DNA from: UMGS1766 sp963660915
Lineage (GTDB): Bacteria > Bacillota > Clostridia > Oscillospirales > Oscillospiraceae
Length of the DNA stretch: 64,000 nt
Assembly: GCA_963660915.1 (NCBI GenBank)
Contig: CAVLAO010000001.1
Location: 62,001 to 126,000 of the forward strand
Direction of reading: 5' to 3'
Below, piece after piece: positions 8,488 through 17,111 of the stretch (position 1 is the stretch's first letter; every line of letters begins with the position of its first letter). Both the position numbers and the translations under genes were made by a program. Below the pieces are notes generated by a model. It made no database searches, was not told the origin of the DNA, and saw only the letters and a program-made list of their open reading frames with translations.

Positions 8488-9831
8488 TTAATCCTCCTGT
8501 TGTTCCGCAAGCGAACGCCGCCAATGATTGCTGCGGAGATAGAACCATCCCACGGGGATCGAGGTGAAGGGGGCAATGGCGCAGGCGACAAATACGCCCA
8601 CAACCCCAAACCAGGCGTTGAAGGCAACGCCAAAGATCACCCGAAATAAAATACAGTTTACAGAAGAAGAGATCAGTACCATATAGGTGTCTCCCGCTCC
8701 AATCATCATCGCATGATATACTAAAAATACCGCGTAAAACATCTGCCCCAGAATTTCAATACGCATATTCAGCGCCGCAATCCGAATCACTTCCGGATCG
8801 CCGGTAAACAGCCCTGCCAGCCAGGGGGCAGTCAGCTCAATAAAAACAACCAGTACGGCAGAGATCACAAGCGACAACCGCACCGCTTCCCGCAGTACCT
8901 CTCTTGCCCGATCGTAGAGTCCCGCGCCGAGAGTCTGGGCAATCATAACCGAGGCCGCTGTGCTCAACGATGTGATAAACATCATGGACAAATCCTTCAC
9001 CTTGGCCGCATATGCGGACGCTGCGGAATAATCCACACCGTAGCCATTGATCAGGAACGTGACGGTGAGCCAGCTGATGCCGGCCACGGTCATCTGCACG
9101 GCGCAGGGAATGCCCAGTTTTAAAATCCGACCCGCAGTATCCCCGTCCAGTTTCAGCTGATCGGAATGAAACTGAAAAATATCGCGATTGGCCAGCAAAT
9201 ACCGCAGCGCCAGCAGGCAGCTCAATGCCTGCGCAATCACAGTTGCCAATGCCGCACCGGCAGTTCCCCACCGGAACGGTCCGACAAAAAGCAAGTCCAG
9301 AATGATGTTGACTACACAAGTCACCAGGATAATCCGCAGCGGCTGCCTGGAATTTCCTACTGCGCGAAGGATCGATGCCAGGCAATTATAAATGTAGACA
9401 AACAGAAGTCCCACCGACGCCGTACGCAAATAAGCTACTGCCTCTGCATACGCCGGTGTTTTCAGTGCCTGAATCATTCTTCCGGAGCAGGCAAAGCTGA
9501 CTGCTGCCACAACAGCTCCCACCAGAACAAACAGTGTAATAAAGCATCCTGTCACTTTTTCCCGCCGTTCCCGATCGCCGGAGCCATAGTATTGCCCCAC
9601 GAGAATATTTCCCCCGTTGGCCAGTCCCACTGCCACATTGGTCAGCAGCAGTACAATCTGAGAGCTGTTGCTGACGCCGGAGGCTCCGGAAGAGCCAAGC
9701 AGATGACTGACCACCAGCAGATCAATCAAAGAATAGACTGTCTGCAGCACTGTGGTGCCGATTACCGGCAGAGAATAATGAATTAACTGACGCCGCACAT
9801 TCCCGCGGGTCAAATCCGTTTGATTGGACAA
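8488..9831 (-). CDS. MATE family efflux transporter
   Basis: A 447-residue, 12-helix multidrug/flavin exporter of the MATE fold. The paired N- and C-lobe helices and the Gly-rich loops are visible, including an N-terminal PVIGTTVLQTVYSLIDLLVV segment and the matching segment in the second half. The probable start is a TTG at 9831 with AAAGGA ten nt upstream. It is the first gene of a two-gene unit with the XpaC-like protein. The substrate cannot be told from sequence; cation-driven drug or metabolite export is the family role. Confidence 0.92.
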   Translation of the reverse strand: MSNQTDLTRGNVRRQLIHYSLPVIGTTVLQTVYSLIDLLVVSHLLGSSGASGVSNSSQIVLLLTNVAVGLANGGNILVGQYYGSGDRERREKVTGCFITLFVLVGAVVAAVSFACSGRMIQALKTPAYAEAVAYLRTASVGLLFVYIYNCLASILRAVGNSRQPLRIILVTCVVNIILDLLFVGPFRWGTAGAALATVIAQALSCLLALRYLLANRDIFQFHSDQLKLDGDTAGRILKLGIPCAVQMTVAGISWLTVTFLINGYGVDYSAASAYAAKVKDLSMMFITSLSTAASVMIAQTLGAGLYDRAREVLREAVRLSLVISAVLVVFIELTAPWLAGLFTGDPEVIRIAALNMRIEILGQMFYAVFLVYHAMMIGAGDTYMVLISSSVNCILFRVIFGVAFNAWFGVVGVFVACAIAPFTSIPVGWFYLRSNHWRRSLAEQQED

Positions 9832-9866
9832 GTTTTTTCGTTCCTTTCATTGTATACACACCGCAT

Positions 9867-9872
9867 ATTATA
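9867..9872 (-). promoter_or_regulatory. Probable -10 box of the MATE-xpaC unit
   Basis: TATAAT on the minus strand, 35 bp upstream of the MATE start. The -35 at the right distance (TTTAAT) is weak, so only the -10 is firm. Confidence 0.45.
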
Positions 9873-9986
9873 CAGGATTTTTTTATGTGATTAAAGCAGT
9901 TAAATATAATATTTTTCTGAATGTATGGATTTTACACAAGCTATGCCATCCACCAGGATACTTTTCTTTTATTTTTCTCGGGCATA

Positions 9987-9995
9987 TGCTATAAT
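9987..9995 (+). promoter_or_regulatory. Extended -10 promoter of the LicD operon
   Basis: TGCTATAAT carries the extended -10 TGn element. No convincing -35 is present upstream. It lies 33 bp before the LicD start. Confidence 0.5.
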
Positions 9996-10028
9996 GAACT
10001 GATTTATATGTATGGAGGTCTGTCCCCT

Positions 10029-10913
10029 ATGGCAACATACACCCCAGAAGTACTGCACCGCCTTTGGGCGGTGGAAAAGAACATCTATTGTGAATTCGCC
10101 CGCATCTGCGACAAATATGACCTGCGTTATTTCTGCGCCTACGGTACAACTCTTGGCGCGATCCGCCACAAAGGGTTTATCCCCTGGGATGACGACATGG
10201 ACATGGGAATGCCTCGCGCAGACTACGAAAAGTTTCTCGAAGTTGCTCCGGCCGAGTTGGGGGAGCACTACGAACTTCTGGAAGCACGCCGCACACCGGG
10301 ATATGTCCTTCCATTTGCCAAACTGACCCGCTCCGACACCACCTTTGTGGAGGCTACCGACCAGAACCGCACCTATCATTCCGGTATTTTTATCGACATT
10401 TTCCCCTTTGACCTTGTCTGGGAAGATGCCGCTCAGCGGGAAAAAGCAGAACACAAGTGCTGGGTGCTGGCGCGCCTGTGCGTGCTCAGCGCATACAGAA
10501 AGCCGAAGCTCCCCGGCGGCATGGCCGGCTGGAAACGCGGCATCGTTCTCTTTGGCTGCGGCGTGATCCACTATGCCCTCCGGCTGTTTGGACAAACTCC
10601 TAAAAAGCTCCACGAACGCTATGTTGCTGCCGCCTCCGCACCGACAAAGGCAGGGGCACGGGGTCTGTATGCGGATTTTGTGCTTTATCGGTTGGAAGAC
10701 AACTATGGAGATGCAGATTCCATTTATACGGAAGACTCCCTGTTCCCCGCTGTTCAGGTTCCTTTTGAAGACATCACCGTTGCCGTTCCCCGTGACTGGG
10801 ACAATTACCTGAAAATCAGCTTTGGTGATTACATGACCCTCCCCCCGGAGGACAAACGGCATTGCCATGCCCCATCCAAAATTGACTTTGGATCATTTCC
10901 CCAGAATGATTGA
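10029..10913 (+). CDS. LicD family phosphotransferase
   Basis: A 294-residue LicD-type enzyme. Known members transfer phosphocholine or a similar phospho-substituent from a nucleotide-activated donor to surface glycans. The signature GTTLGAIRHKGFIPWDDDMD (residues 44-63) holds the nucleotidyltransferase-like catalytic Asp residues. The start at 10029 has GGAGG ten nt upstream; the frame open from 9921 runs over the promoter and is rejected. It heads a three-gene plus-strand operon with a GT8 glycosyltransferase and a flippase. No licA/licB/licC choline genes are in the window, so the donor is unknown. Confidence 0.93.
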   Translation: MATYTPEVLHRLWAVEKNIYCEFARICDKYDLRYFCAYGTTLGAIRHKGFIPWDDDMDMGMPRADYEKFLEVAPAELGEHYELLEARRTPGYVLPFAKLTRSDTTFVEATDQNRTYHSGIFIDIFPFDLVWEDAAQREKAEHKCWVLARLCVLSAYRKPKLPGGMAGWKRGIVLFGCGVIHYALRLFGQTPKKLHERYVAAASAPTKAGARGLYADFVLYRLEDNYGDADSIYTEDSLFPAVQVPFEDITVAVPRDWDNYLKISFGDYMTLPPEDKRHCHAPSKIDFGSFPQND

Positions 10914-10927
10914 CAAAGGAGAAAACT

Positions 10928-11926
10928 ATGGTATTTTTCTACACATCGGACAATAACTTTGCCCCTCAATTGGGCGCGGCAATCTGTTCGGTCTGCGAAA
11001 ATAATCGTGCAGCAGACAGCATCTGCTTCTATATTGGAAGCCTTGGAATTTCGGAAGAAAATCAATCTCTCCTGACCTCTTTGGCAGAGAAATACAGCCG
11101 GGAAATCCACTTTATTGAATTGGGCGACATCCGCTCTCTGATTGGATTTTCTTTTGACACCTCCGGTTGGAACCCCATCGTTTTGGCTCGCCTTGTTGTG
11201 GATAAACTGCTGCCGGAATCAGTGGAGCGCGTGATTTATCTGGACGGCGACACCATTGTTCGCGGCGATCTAAGGGACCTGTGGAACACGGATCTGAACG
11301 GCTGTATTATCGGTGCATCTGTAGAGCCCACTGTCAACCGTGCCCGCAAGGAATCTCTCGGCCTAAAGGGTCAGCACTACATCAATGCCGGCGTACTTCT
11401 CATTGATCTGGCCCGCTGGCGCAAGGAAAAAGCCGGCGAGCAGATTCTTTCCTTCTATGCTGCCCATGAGGGAAAGCTTTTTGCCAATGATCAAGATGCC
11501 ATCAACGGCGCATTGGCAGGAAAGATCTACGCTCTTTCTCCCACATACAATTTCTACAACATCTTCTGGTATTATCCCTACCGGGTACTCTGCAAATTGG
11601 AAGCCCCGGCAGAATATTTCCCGAAATCCGTTCTGGATGATGCGCTGAAAGATCCGGCCATCATTCACTATCTGGGTGAAGACCGTCCCTGGCGGCGAGG
11701 CAACACCCACCGCTACACGGCAGACTATCAGCACTATCTCTCCCTCACCCCATGGAAAGACGCTCCCATGGAGGATGGCTGGCAAACCTATTTTTTCTGT
11801 TACAAACTGTTTCTCACTGTATTAAAGCCTTTCCCCATGCTGCGCTACCACATCATTGATGCTTTGATTCCCGCCTTCATGCGCTATCGCAAGCGTCAGC
11901 GACTGAAGGAGAAGCCCGCCAAATGA
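10928..11926 (+). CDS. Glycosyltransferase family 8 protein
   Basis: A 332-residue retaining GT-A glycosyltransferase (general stress A / LPS galactosyltransferase type). The DxD metal-binding motif is in VIYLDGDTIVRGDL near residue 100. A second conserved block, YINAGVLLIDL, and the C-terminal HYLGEDRPW segment are typical of GT8. The ATG at 10928 has AAAGGAG eight nt upstream and is preferred over the TTG at 10910. It follows licD by 14 nt and overlaps the flippase by 4 nt, so all three are co-transcribed for surface glycan assembly. Donor and acceptor sugars cannot be predicted. Confidence 0.93.
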   Translation: MVFFYTSDNNFAPQLGAAICSVCENNRAADSICFYIGSLGISEENQSLLTSLAEKYSREIHFIELGDIRSLIGFSFDTSGWNPIVLARLVVDKLLPESVERVIYLDGDTIVRGDLRDLWNTDLNGCIIGASVEPTVNRARKESLGLKGQHYINAGVLLIDLARWRKEKAGEQILSFYAAHEGKLFANDQDAINGALAGKIYALSPTYNFYNIFWYYPYRVLCKLEAPAEYFPKSVLDDALKDPAIIHYLGEDRPWRRGNTHRYTADYQHYLSLTPWKDAPMEDGWQTYFFCYKLFLTVLKPFPMLRYHIIDALIPAFMRYRKRQRLKEKPAK

Positions 11927-13164
11927 ATTCCAAGAAACTTTCTGTTCAGCAAAATACTCTTTTAAACTCCTTCGGCTCCCTGTTCTATCTGGGCTGTCAA
12001 TGGCTTCTTACCGTGTTAGTCGTCCGCCTTGGCTCGGTGGAGGATGGCGGAAATCTGTCACTGGCAATGTCTCTGACAAACATGTTCTTCACAATCGCCA
12101 CCTTCGGCATTCGAGACTTTCAGGTTTCAGACTACCAGAACAAATACAGTCCGTCCCAGTATGTCACCACCCGTTTGATGACCTGCACAATTTCTTCCCT
12201 GATCTGCTGCGGTGTGGTGCTGCTGAACCAACATTACACCGGTCATCAGATTGCCTGTATTTTGTTTTACATGCTGTTCCGCGTATCTGAGGCATTGGTC
12301 GATGTGTTTCAGGCCATGGAACAAAAAGCGGAACGAATGGACTACAACTGCATTTCCTTTCTGCTCCGGGGCGTGTGTCTGCTGGGCGGCTTCTCTCTGA
12401 TTCTCCATTTTAGCGGCAGCTTGGTGGCGGCTATTATCGGCATTGCCGTCACTTCCTTCTGTGTTGTGCTGGGCTTTGACTGGCCCACCTGCCGCAAGCT
12501 CTCTGGGTTTAAGTTGGAGTTTTCTTTCGCCGCCACGCGGCAACTGCTTTGGGAATGCGCACCCCTGATGTGCAATTCCTTTCTGACTTCCGCGATCGTC
12601 TCCATTCCCCGCAGTACATTGGAAAGCCTCTGGGGCAGCTATTGGATGGGAATTTACGGCTCCGTCGCCACTCCGGCCACCATTGTACAGTCCGCGGCCA
12701 TGTGGCTGTACACTCCGGCAATTCTTGTGTTCACCCGTCACTACGTTGAACAAGACAAAAAGAATTTTTATGCCCTGTATCGCAAGATATGGCTGATCCT
12801 CGGCGGTGTGTTCGTTGCTGTATTTGCCGGTGCCGCTCTGTTGGGCCGCTGGGGTCTCGGTCTGCTGTTCAATGAAGAAGTCGTTGCCCACGTAGACCTG
12901 TTAATCCCTGTACTGGGTACCACGCTGCTGATTGCCATTTCGTACTTCCTCGGTGCCATGTTGACCATCGCCCGGCAGCTGAAGGTTATTCTGGCCACCA
13001 ATGCTGTCGCTGCAGCGATTGCCGTTGTATTGTCCCGCCCCATCATCCAGACCTGTCAAATGAACGGCGTCAACTATGTGATTTACATCGCCATGGGAGC
13101 AAATGTCATTCTCCTGTTTATTGCCCTCACCCGCAAACTCCATCGATATTTCAAAAATTGCTAA
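11923..13164 (+). CDS. Wzx-like polysaccharide flippase / oligosaccharide translocase
   Basis: A 413-residue polytopic protein with about 12 hydrophobic segments and the N-terminal LLNSFGSLFYLGCQWLLTVL type of helix found in MOP-superfamily flippases. Members move lipid-linked oligosaccharides across the cytoplasmic membrane. Its ATG overlaps the GT8 stop (ATGA). The preceding licD and GT8 genes make it the export step for a phospho-decorated glycan. It has no polymerase partner in view. Confidence 0.85.
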   Translation: MNSKKLSVQQNTLLNSFGSLFYLGCQWLLTVLVVRLGSVEDGGNLSLAMSLTNMFFTIATFGIRDFQVSDYQNKYSPSQYVTTRLMTCTISSLICCGVVLLNQHYTGHQIACILFYMLFRVSEALVDVFQAMEQKAERMDYNCISFLLRGVCLLGGFSLILHFSGSLVAAIIGIAVTSFCVVLGFDWPTCRKLSGFKLEFSFAATRQLLWECAPLMCNSFLTSAIVSIPRSTLESLWGSYWMGIYGSVATPATIVQSAAMWLYTPAILVFTRHYVEQDKKNFYALYRKIWLILGGVFVAVFAGAALLGRWGLGLLFNEEVVAHVDLLIPVLGTTLLIAISYFLGAMLTIARQLKVILATNAVAAAIAVVLSRPIIQTCQMNGVNYVIYIAMGANVILLFIALTRKLHRYFKNC

Positions 13165-13170
13165 TGCTGC

Positions 13171-13196
13171 TGACCTGTCATCTCTCTGGCAGGTCA
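13171..13196 (+). terminator. Weak hairpin after the flippase gene
   Basis: TGACCTG pairs with CAGGTCA across a 12-nt loop, starting 6 nt after the flippase stop. The following T-rich stretch is poor, so this may only slow polymerase or separate the LicD operon from the AEC gene. Confidence 0.4.
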
Positions 13197-13226
13197 TTGC
13201 ATTTGCAACAAGAAAGAAGCTTTGAT

Positions 13227-14198
13227 ATGAACTCTTTTGTCTTCGCCTTGAACGCAACCCTCCCGATTTTTCTAATCATTCTGCTGGGTTGGTTCCTGAT
13301 GCGGATTCACCTGCTGAATGACACCTTTTTAAAAGCAGCCGACCAATACGTGTTCAAATGCGCTCTTCCGGTCAGTCTGTTTCTCTCTATTGCAAAAATG
13401 GATCTTTATACCGACTTTAATCCCCGTTTTTGCCTGTTCTGTTTTCTGGTGACAACCGTTGTCTTCTTCGGTATCTGGGGCTGTTCCTTTTTGTTCCTGA
13501 AAAATCGGGCTCTAATCGGCGCCTTTTCTCAGGCTGCCGCCCGCTCCAGCGCCGCTATCCTAGGCATTGCCTTTGCAGTGAACATCTATGGCGATTCCGG
13601 CATGGTTCCCATGATGATCATCTCTGCTGTTCCTTTTTTCAACATCTATTCCGTTATTATTCTCACCTTTTCTCCCCAAGTGGACGAGCACGGTCACCTT
13701 CTGCCGAGCACTTCCAACGGAGGGGCGTTAATAAAAAAAGCCTGTCTCAACGTGCTGAAAAATCCCATTATCCTTGGTATTCTCATTGGAATTCCCTTTG
13801 CCCTGCTGCGAATCCCTCTTCCCACAGTGCTGAACAGTGCCCTCACTACCGTTGGCGGTACAGCCACCCCCATAGCACTTCTGGTCATCGGCGGCTCTTT
13901 CTCCGGTGCAGAAGCACTGAAAAAATGGAAACCGGCGGCGGCAGCTTCTCTGATCAAGCTGTTTCTTCTGCCTGCCCTGTTTCTCCCCGTCGCAGCTGCC
14001 CTTGGCTTCCGCAACAGCGAGCTGATCGCTATTTTGATCATGCTCGGCTCTCCCACCACGGTCAGCTGCTATGTGATGGCCAAAAATATGCACGGCGACA
14101 GCGTTCTGACCTCCAATGTGGTTGTTTTGACTACCCTCTTCTCCTCGATTTCCATCACCCTTTCCCTTTACATTCTTCGCAGTTTTGCTCTTGTATGA
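13227..14198 (+). CDS. AEC family transporter (auxin efflux carrier-like)
   Basis: A 323-residue membrane protein with ten hydrophobic helices in two inverted halves, the AEC fold. Bacterial members usually carry malate, other organic acids or amino acids. The N-terminal ATLPIFLIILLGWFLMRIHL helix and the C-terminal block around GSPTTVSCYVMAKNM are characteristic. The start is the ATG at 13227; the frame open from 13158 would begin inside the previous gene. It lies 62 nt after the flippase and could be read through the weak hairpin there. Confidence 0.88.
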   Translation: MNSFVFALNATLPIFLIILLGWFLMRIHLLNDTFLKAADQYVFKCALPVSLFLSIAKMDLYTDFNPRFCLFCFLVTTVVFFGIWGCSFLFLKNRALIGAFSQAAARSSAAILGIAFAVNIYGDSGMVPMMIISAVPFFNIYSVIILTFSPQVDEHGHLLPSTSNGGALIKKACLNVLKNPIILGILIGIPFALLRIPLPTVLNSALTTVGGTATPIALLVIGGSFSGAEALKKWKPAAAASLIKLFLLPALFLPVAAALGFRNSELIAILIMLGSPTTVSCYVMAKNMHGDSVLTSNVVVLTTLFSSISITLSLYILRSFALV

Positions 14199-14219
14199 GC
14201 ATTTTAGCTCTGCTATACT
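14191..14219 (+). promoter_or_regulatory. SigA promoter of the pyrophosphatase gene
   Basis: TTGTAT (14191-14196) and TATACT (14214-14219), 17 bp apart, with an extended -10 TG two bases upstream. The -35 overlaps the end of the AEC gene. Confidence 0.65.
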
Positions 14220-14271
14220 AACTCTGTAACTGCCCCACATCCGCGCCTGAGCGCAGAGAGGAATGCGATTT

Positions 14272-15933
14272 ATGCCAACTGAAACCGTTCAAAAAGTAGT
14301 TGTAATTGGCCACAAAAATCCGGATACGGACTCGATTTGTTCCGCCATTGCCTATGCCGAGTTAAAAAACAAAACCAGTGATCTGGTCTGTGAGCCCCGT
14401 CGCGCCGGCATGCTCAATCAGGAAAGCGAATATGTTCTGCAACGCTTCGGTGTTGCTCCTCCCAGAATGTGCAATGATGTAAACCCAAAGATCCGCAACG
14501 TGGAATACCGCCACATCGACGGTATCTCCCGCTCCACCAGTATGCGCGAGGCTTGGACGATCATGCGCGATCAGCAGATTGATACGCTGGCAGTGGTCAA
14601 CGAGGAGAAGGAACTGGAAGGTCTTATCACTGTGAAGGGCATTGCCATGGCGAACATGGACGTGTTCGACACAACGGTGCTAGCCAAGAGTCGTACCACC
14701 TATCGCAATATTCTTACCACATTAAACGGCACTATGCTCGTTGGAAATGCCGAATCGGTTTGCGACCCCAGAGCCCGGGTAATGATCGGCGCAGCCAGTC
14801 CGGAGACGTTGGAGAACATCATGCATCCCGGCGACATTGTCATTCTCTCCAATCGTTACGAAAGCCAACTCTGTGCCATTGAAATGGAGGCAAGCCTGAT
14901 TATTGTCTGTCAGGGTGCTAAAGTTGGAAAAACCATTCTCAAGCTTGCAGAGGACAATGGGGTCGCCATTATGAGCGTTCCCTGCGACACCTATGCCGCC
15001 GGAAAACTGATCAGCCAATGTGCCCCCATTGAATACTTCATGGATACCGATGACCTTTTAAAATTCACCCTTGCCACTCCGGTTTCCGATGCCATCAGCG
15101 TAATGGCAAAGGTGCGCCACCGTTACTTCCCCATTCTGGACGAGGCCGGAAAATACTGCGGCATGCTTTCCCGCCGGAATATTCTGAGTCTGGAAAAGCG
15201 GCGCATTATTCTGGTGGATCACAACGAAAGCACTCAGGCTGTGGAAGGGTTTGAACAATCGGAAATTCTGGAAATCATAGACCATCACCGCATCGGCAAC
15301 CTGGAAACTCCCGGTCCGGTTTACTTCCGCAACCAGCCGGTCGGAAGCACCTGTACCATCATTGCCCAGATGTATCAGGAAGCCGCAGTAGAAATCTCTG
15401 CTCCGATTGCCGGCCTGATGCTCAGCGCCATCCTGTCCGACACCTTAAAATTCAGCAGTCCCACCTGCACCCCTCTGGATCGCCGCGTTGCAGAGGCCCT
15501 TGCCAAAATTGCCGGTGTGGACATTGACGCCTATGCCGGTGAAATGTTTGAGGCCGGAGAGCGTCTGGACGGAAAAACACCGGAAGAAGTGTTTATGCAG
15601 GACTTTAAAATCTTCATGTGCGGCGATATTCGCTTCGGCGTAGCGCAGGGCAATTTCCTGACGGACACCAACCTTCACCGCGCCCAAACTATGTTGGCCG
15701 CCTACCTGCCGGAAGCACTGGTCAAGCAAAACGTCGAAGATCTGTACGTCCTGCTGACTGACATTCAGCATTCGGAAAGCACTGTCATCTGCTATGGTTC
15801 CCATGCAGCGGAGCTTCTGCAGACTGCCTTTGAAGTCTCGCCCCAAGACGACGGCAGCACGCTTCTTCCCGGAGTCGTCAGCCGAAAAAAGCAGTTCTTG
15901 CCGAAATTGATGGATGCCTATCAACAGCTCTGA
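14272..15933 (+). CDS. Manganese-dependent inorganic pyrophosphatase, family II with CBS and DRTGG domains
   Basis: A 553-residue nucleotide-regulated family II PPase. It hydrolyses pyrophosphate with Mn or Co and is controlled by adenine nucleotides bound to its CBS pair. In order: the DHH N-lobe (GHKNPDTDSICSAIAYA near residue 13), the first CBS domain (about 75-130), a DRTGG domain (about 180-250), the second CBS domain (about 265-310), then the rest of DHH (VDHNE and EIIDHHRIGN near 315-345) and the C-terminal DHHA2 lobe. The ATG at 14272 lies nine nt after AGAGGA; the ATG at 14263 sits too close to that site. It is monocistronic, with its own promoter and terminator. Confidence 0.94.
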   Translation: MPTETVQKVVVIGHKNPDTDSICSAIAYAELKNKTSDLVCEPRRAGMLNQESEYVLQRFGVAPPRMCNDVNPKIRNVEYRHIDGISRSTSMREAWTIMRDQQIDTLAVVNEEKELEGLITVKGIAMANMDVFDTTVLAKSRTTYRNILTTLNGTMLVGNAESVCDPRARVMIGAASPETLENIMHPGDIVILSNRYESQLCAIEMEASLIIVCQGAKVGKTILKLAEDNGVAIMSVPCDTYAAGKLISQCAPIEYFMDTDDLLKFTLATPVSDAISVMAKVRHRYFPILDEAGKYCGMLSRRNILSLEKRRIILVDHNESTQAVEGFEQSEILEIIDHHRIGNLETPGPVYFRNQPVGSTCTIIAQMYQEAAVEISAPIAGLMLSAILSDTLKFSSPTCTPLDRRVAEALAKIAGVDIDAYAGEMFEAGERLDGKTPEEVFMQDFKIFMCGDIRFGVAQGNFLTDTNLHRAQTMLAAYLPEALVKQNVEDLYVLLTDIQHSESTVICYGSHAAELLQTAFEVSPQDDGSTLLPGVVSRKKQFLPKLMDAYQQL

Positions 15934-15978
15934 AAAAAACAGCTCTCACGCCGACATTCGGCGCAAGAGCTGTTTTTT
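15933..15978. terminator. Bidirectional terminator between the pyrophosphatase and nitroreductase genes
   Basis: AACAGCTCT pairs with AGAGCTGTT around an inner CGCCGA/TCGGCG stem, with A and T runs on either side. It can end both convergent transcripts. Confidence 0.9.
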
Positions 15979-15993
15979 ATAAGATTTTTCTGC

Positions 15994-16515
15994 TTATCGA
16001 ATATAATAGACGTAATTTTCCTTGCGCGGTGCAGGCTCTGGCAAATCGCAGGCAGGATAGCCGACAATGCAATGTCCGATACCCACATAATCGCCTTCAA
16101 TGCCAAGTTCTTTCAAAATTGCTTTGCCTTCTTCAGAGGCAAATTCCTGCTCGGCGCGGTGAATCCAGCAGCTTCCAAGCCCCTCTGCATGGGCTGCCAG
16201 CAACAGATTTCCCATGACCAGGCTGCCATCAAAAACACCGGTGGGACAATCCACAGGAACCAGAACAACCAGCACGGCCGGAGCTCCATAGAACGGATCG
16301 GCGTCGATTCCCATCACCTTGCGGTTCATTTCTGACAGCTTATCCCGCAGTTCCTTCTTTGTCACAGCCAGAATAATCGGAGACTGCTGTCCCATTCCCG
16401 TTGGTGCATAGGTACCTGCACGGCAAATTCGCTCAATCGCATCCTGAGGCACCGCATCCGGCCGATAACTGCGTATGCTGCGGCGCGTTTCCATCGCTTC
16501 CATTACTCGGTTCAT
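15994..16515 (-). CDS. Nitroreductase family protein (small FMN-dependent type)
   Basis: A 173-residue nitroreductase. It has the N-terminal ETRRSIRSY motif (residues 8-16), the APTGMGQQSP flavin-binding loop and the GLGSCWIHRA segment. Family members use FMN and NAD(P)H to reduce nitro compounds, quinones or enoates. I start it at the ATG at 16515, which follows a strong AAGGAGGT site and a good promoter. The same reading frame is open upstream to 17118, covering an unrelated membrane protein that lacks its own stop. A 375-codon chimera could in principle be made, but the embedded start signals favour a separate nitroreductase. Confidence 0.9.
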   Translation of the reverse strand: MNRVMEAMETRRSIRSYRPDAVPQDAIERICRAGTYAPTGMGQQSPIILAVTKKELRDKLSEMNRKVMGIDADPFYGAPAVLVVLVPVDCPTGVFDGSLVMGNLLLAAHAEGLGSCWIHRAEQEFASEEGKAILKELGIEGDYVGIGHCIVGYPACDLPEPAPRKENYVYYIR

Positions 16516-17106
16516 AGAAATGACCTCCTTATTCCAGATAGGTTCATTATACCCCCTGGCACAATCCACCGCAAGGGGCTTTGAATTCTCCCCCTGCGAA
16601 GATTCCCGTTGTGCTTCCATGGCCAATTTTCCCTTTTTTCTGATAAATTTTACAAAAAAGACTACCGGTAAACTGACAACTACACACAAACATGCCGGAA
16701 CAAATCCAAACAAAATATATGGATAAAAATAGTAAGATGGATTTCCAAAATTATACCGGACACTTACGAAATATTCCGGTATACAAAGCACAAACGGAAC
16801 AATATAGCTCATCACAACTTTAAGTAGCGCCCAATATTGTGGATGCGGCTCTTCTTTGCCTGTACACGACACCATCGTGATTACTAAAACGGCAATTGGT
16901 CCTGAGAAAAATATCAACCTTTGGGCATGGATCCGAATCGGATACAGGATTGCTTCAAGCCCCCAAAAATCTCTTTCCACAGATGTATTGGTTACCGAGT
17001 ACATCAGTCCATAGCCGATGGATAGATTAGCTACAATCAGTTCTGTTATAAGTGCAAGAATAATCATTGCAAATATATTCGAAATTCGATTGCATCGTTT
17101 CTTCAT
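16516..17106 (-). CDS. Four-helix membrane protein ORF with no stop codon of its own, open into the nitroreductase
   Basis: About 160 residues from the ATG at 17106 encode a membrane protein with hydrophobic segments near residues 10-35, 63-82, 98-120 and 130-155, ending in a basic FVKFIRKKGK stretch. Some 36 codons of non-membrane sequence then follow in frame up to the nitroreductase start. That stretch contains the nitroreductase promoter and ribosome binding site, so it looks like former intergenic DNA. The frame never closes before the nitroreductase stop at 15994. The natural C-terminus was probably lost in a recombination near 16,625-16,640, where AT-rich sequence meets GC-richer sequence. 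The gene begins next to the stop of the secreted-protein gene and belongs to that unit. I do not recognise the family. Confidence 0.55.
16546..16574 (-). promoter_or_regulatory. SigA promoter of the nitroreductase gene
   Basis: On the minus strand TTGCGG (16574-16569), a 17-bp spacer and TATAAT (16551-16546), 31 bp upstream of the nitroreductase ATG. It lies inside the in-frame extension of the upstream membrane ORF. Confidence 0.7.
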
Positions 17107-17111
17107 TCTTC

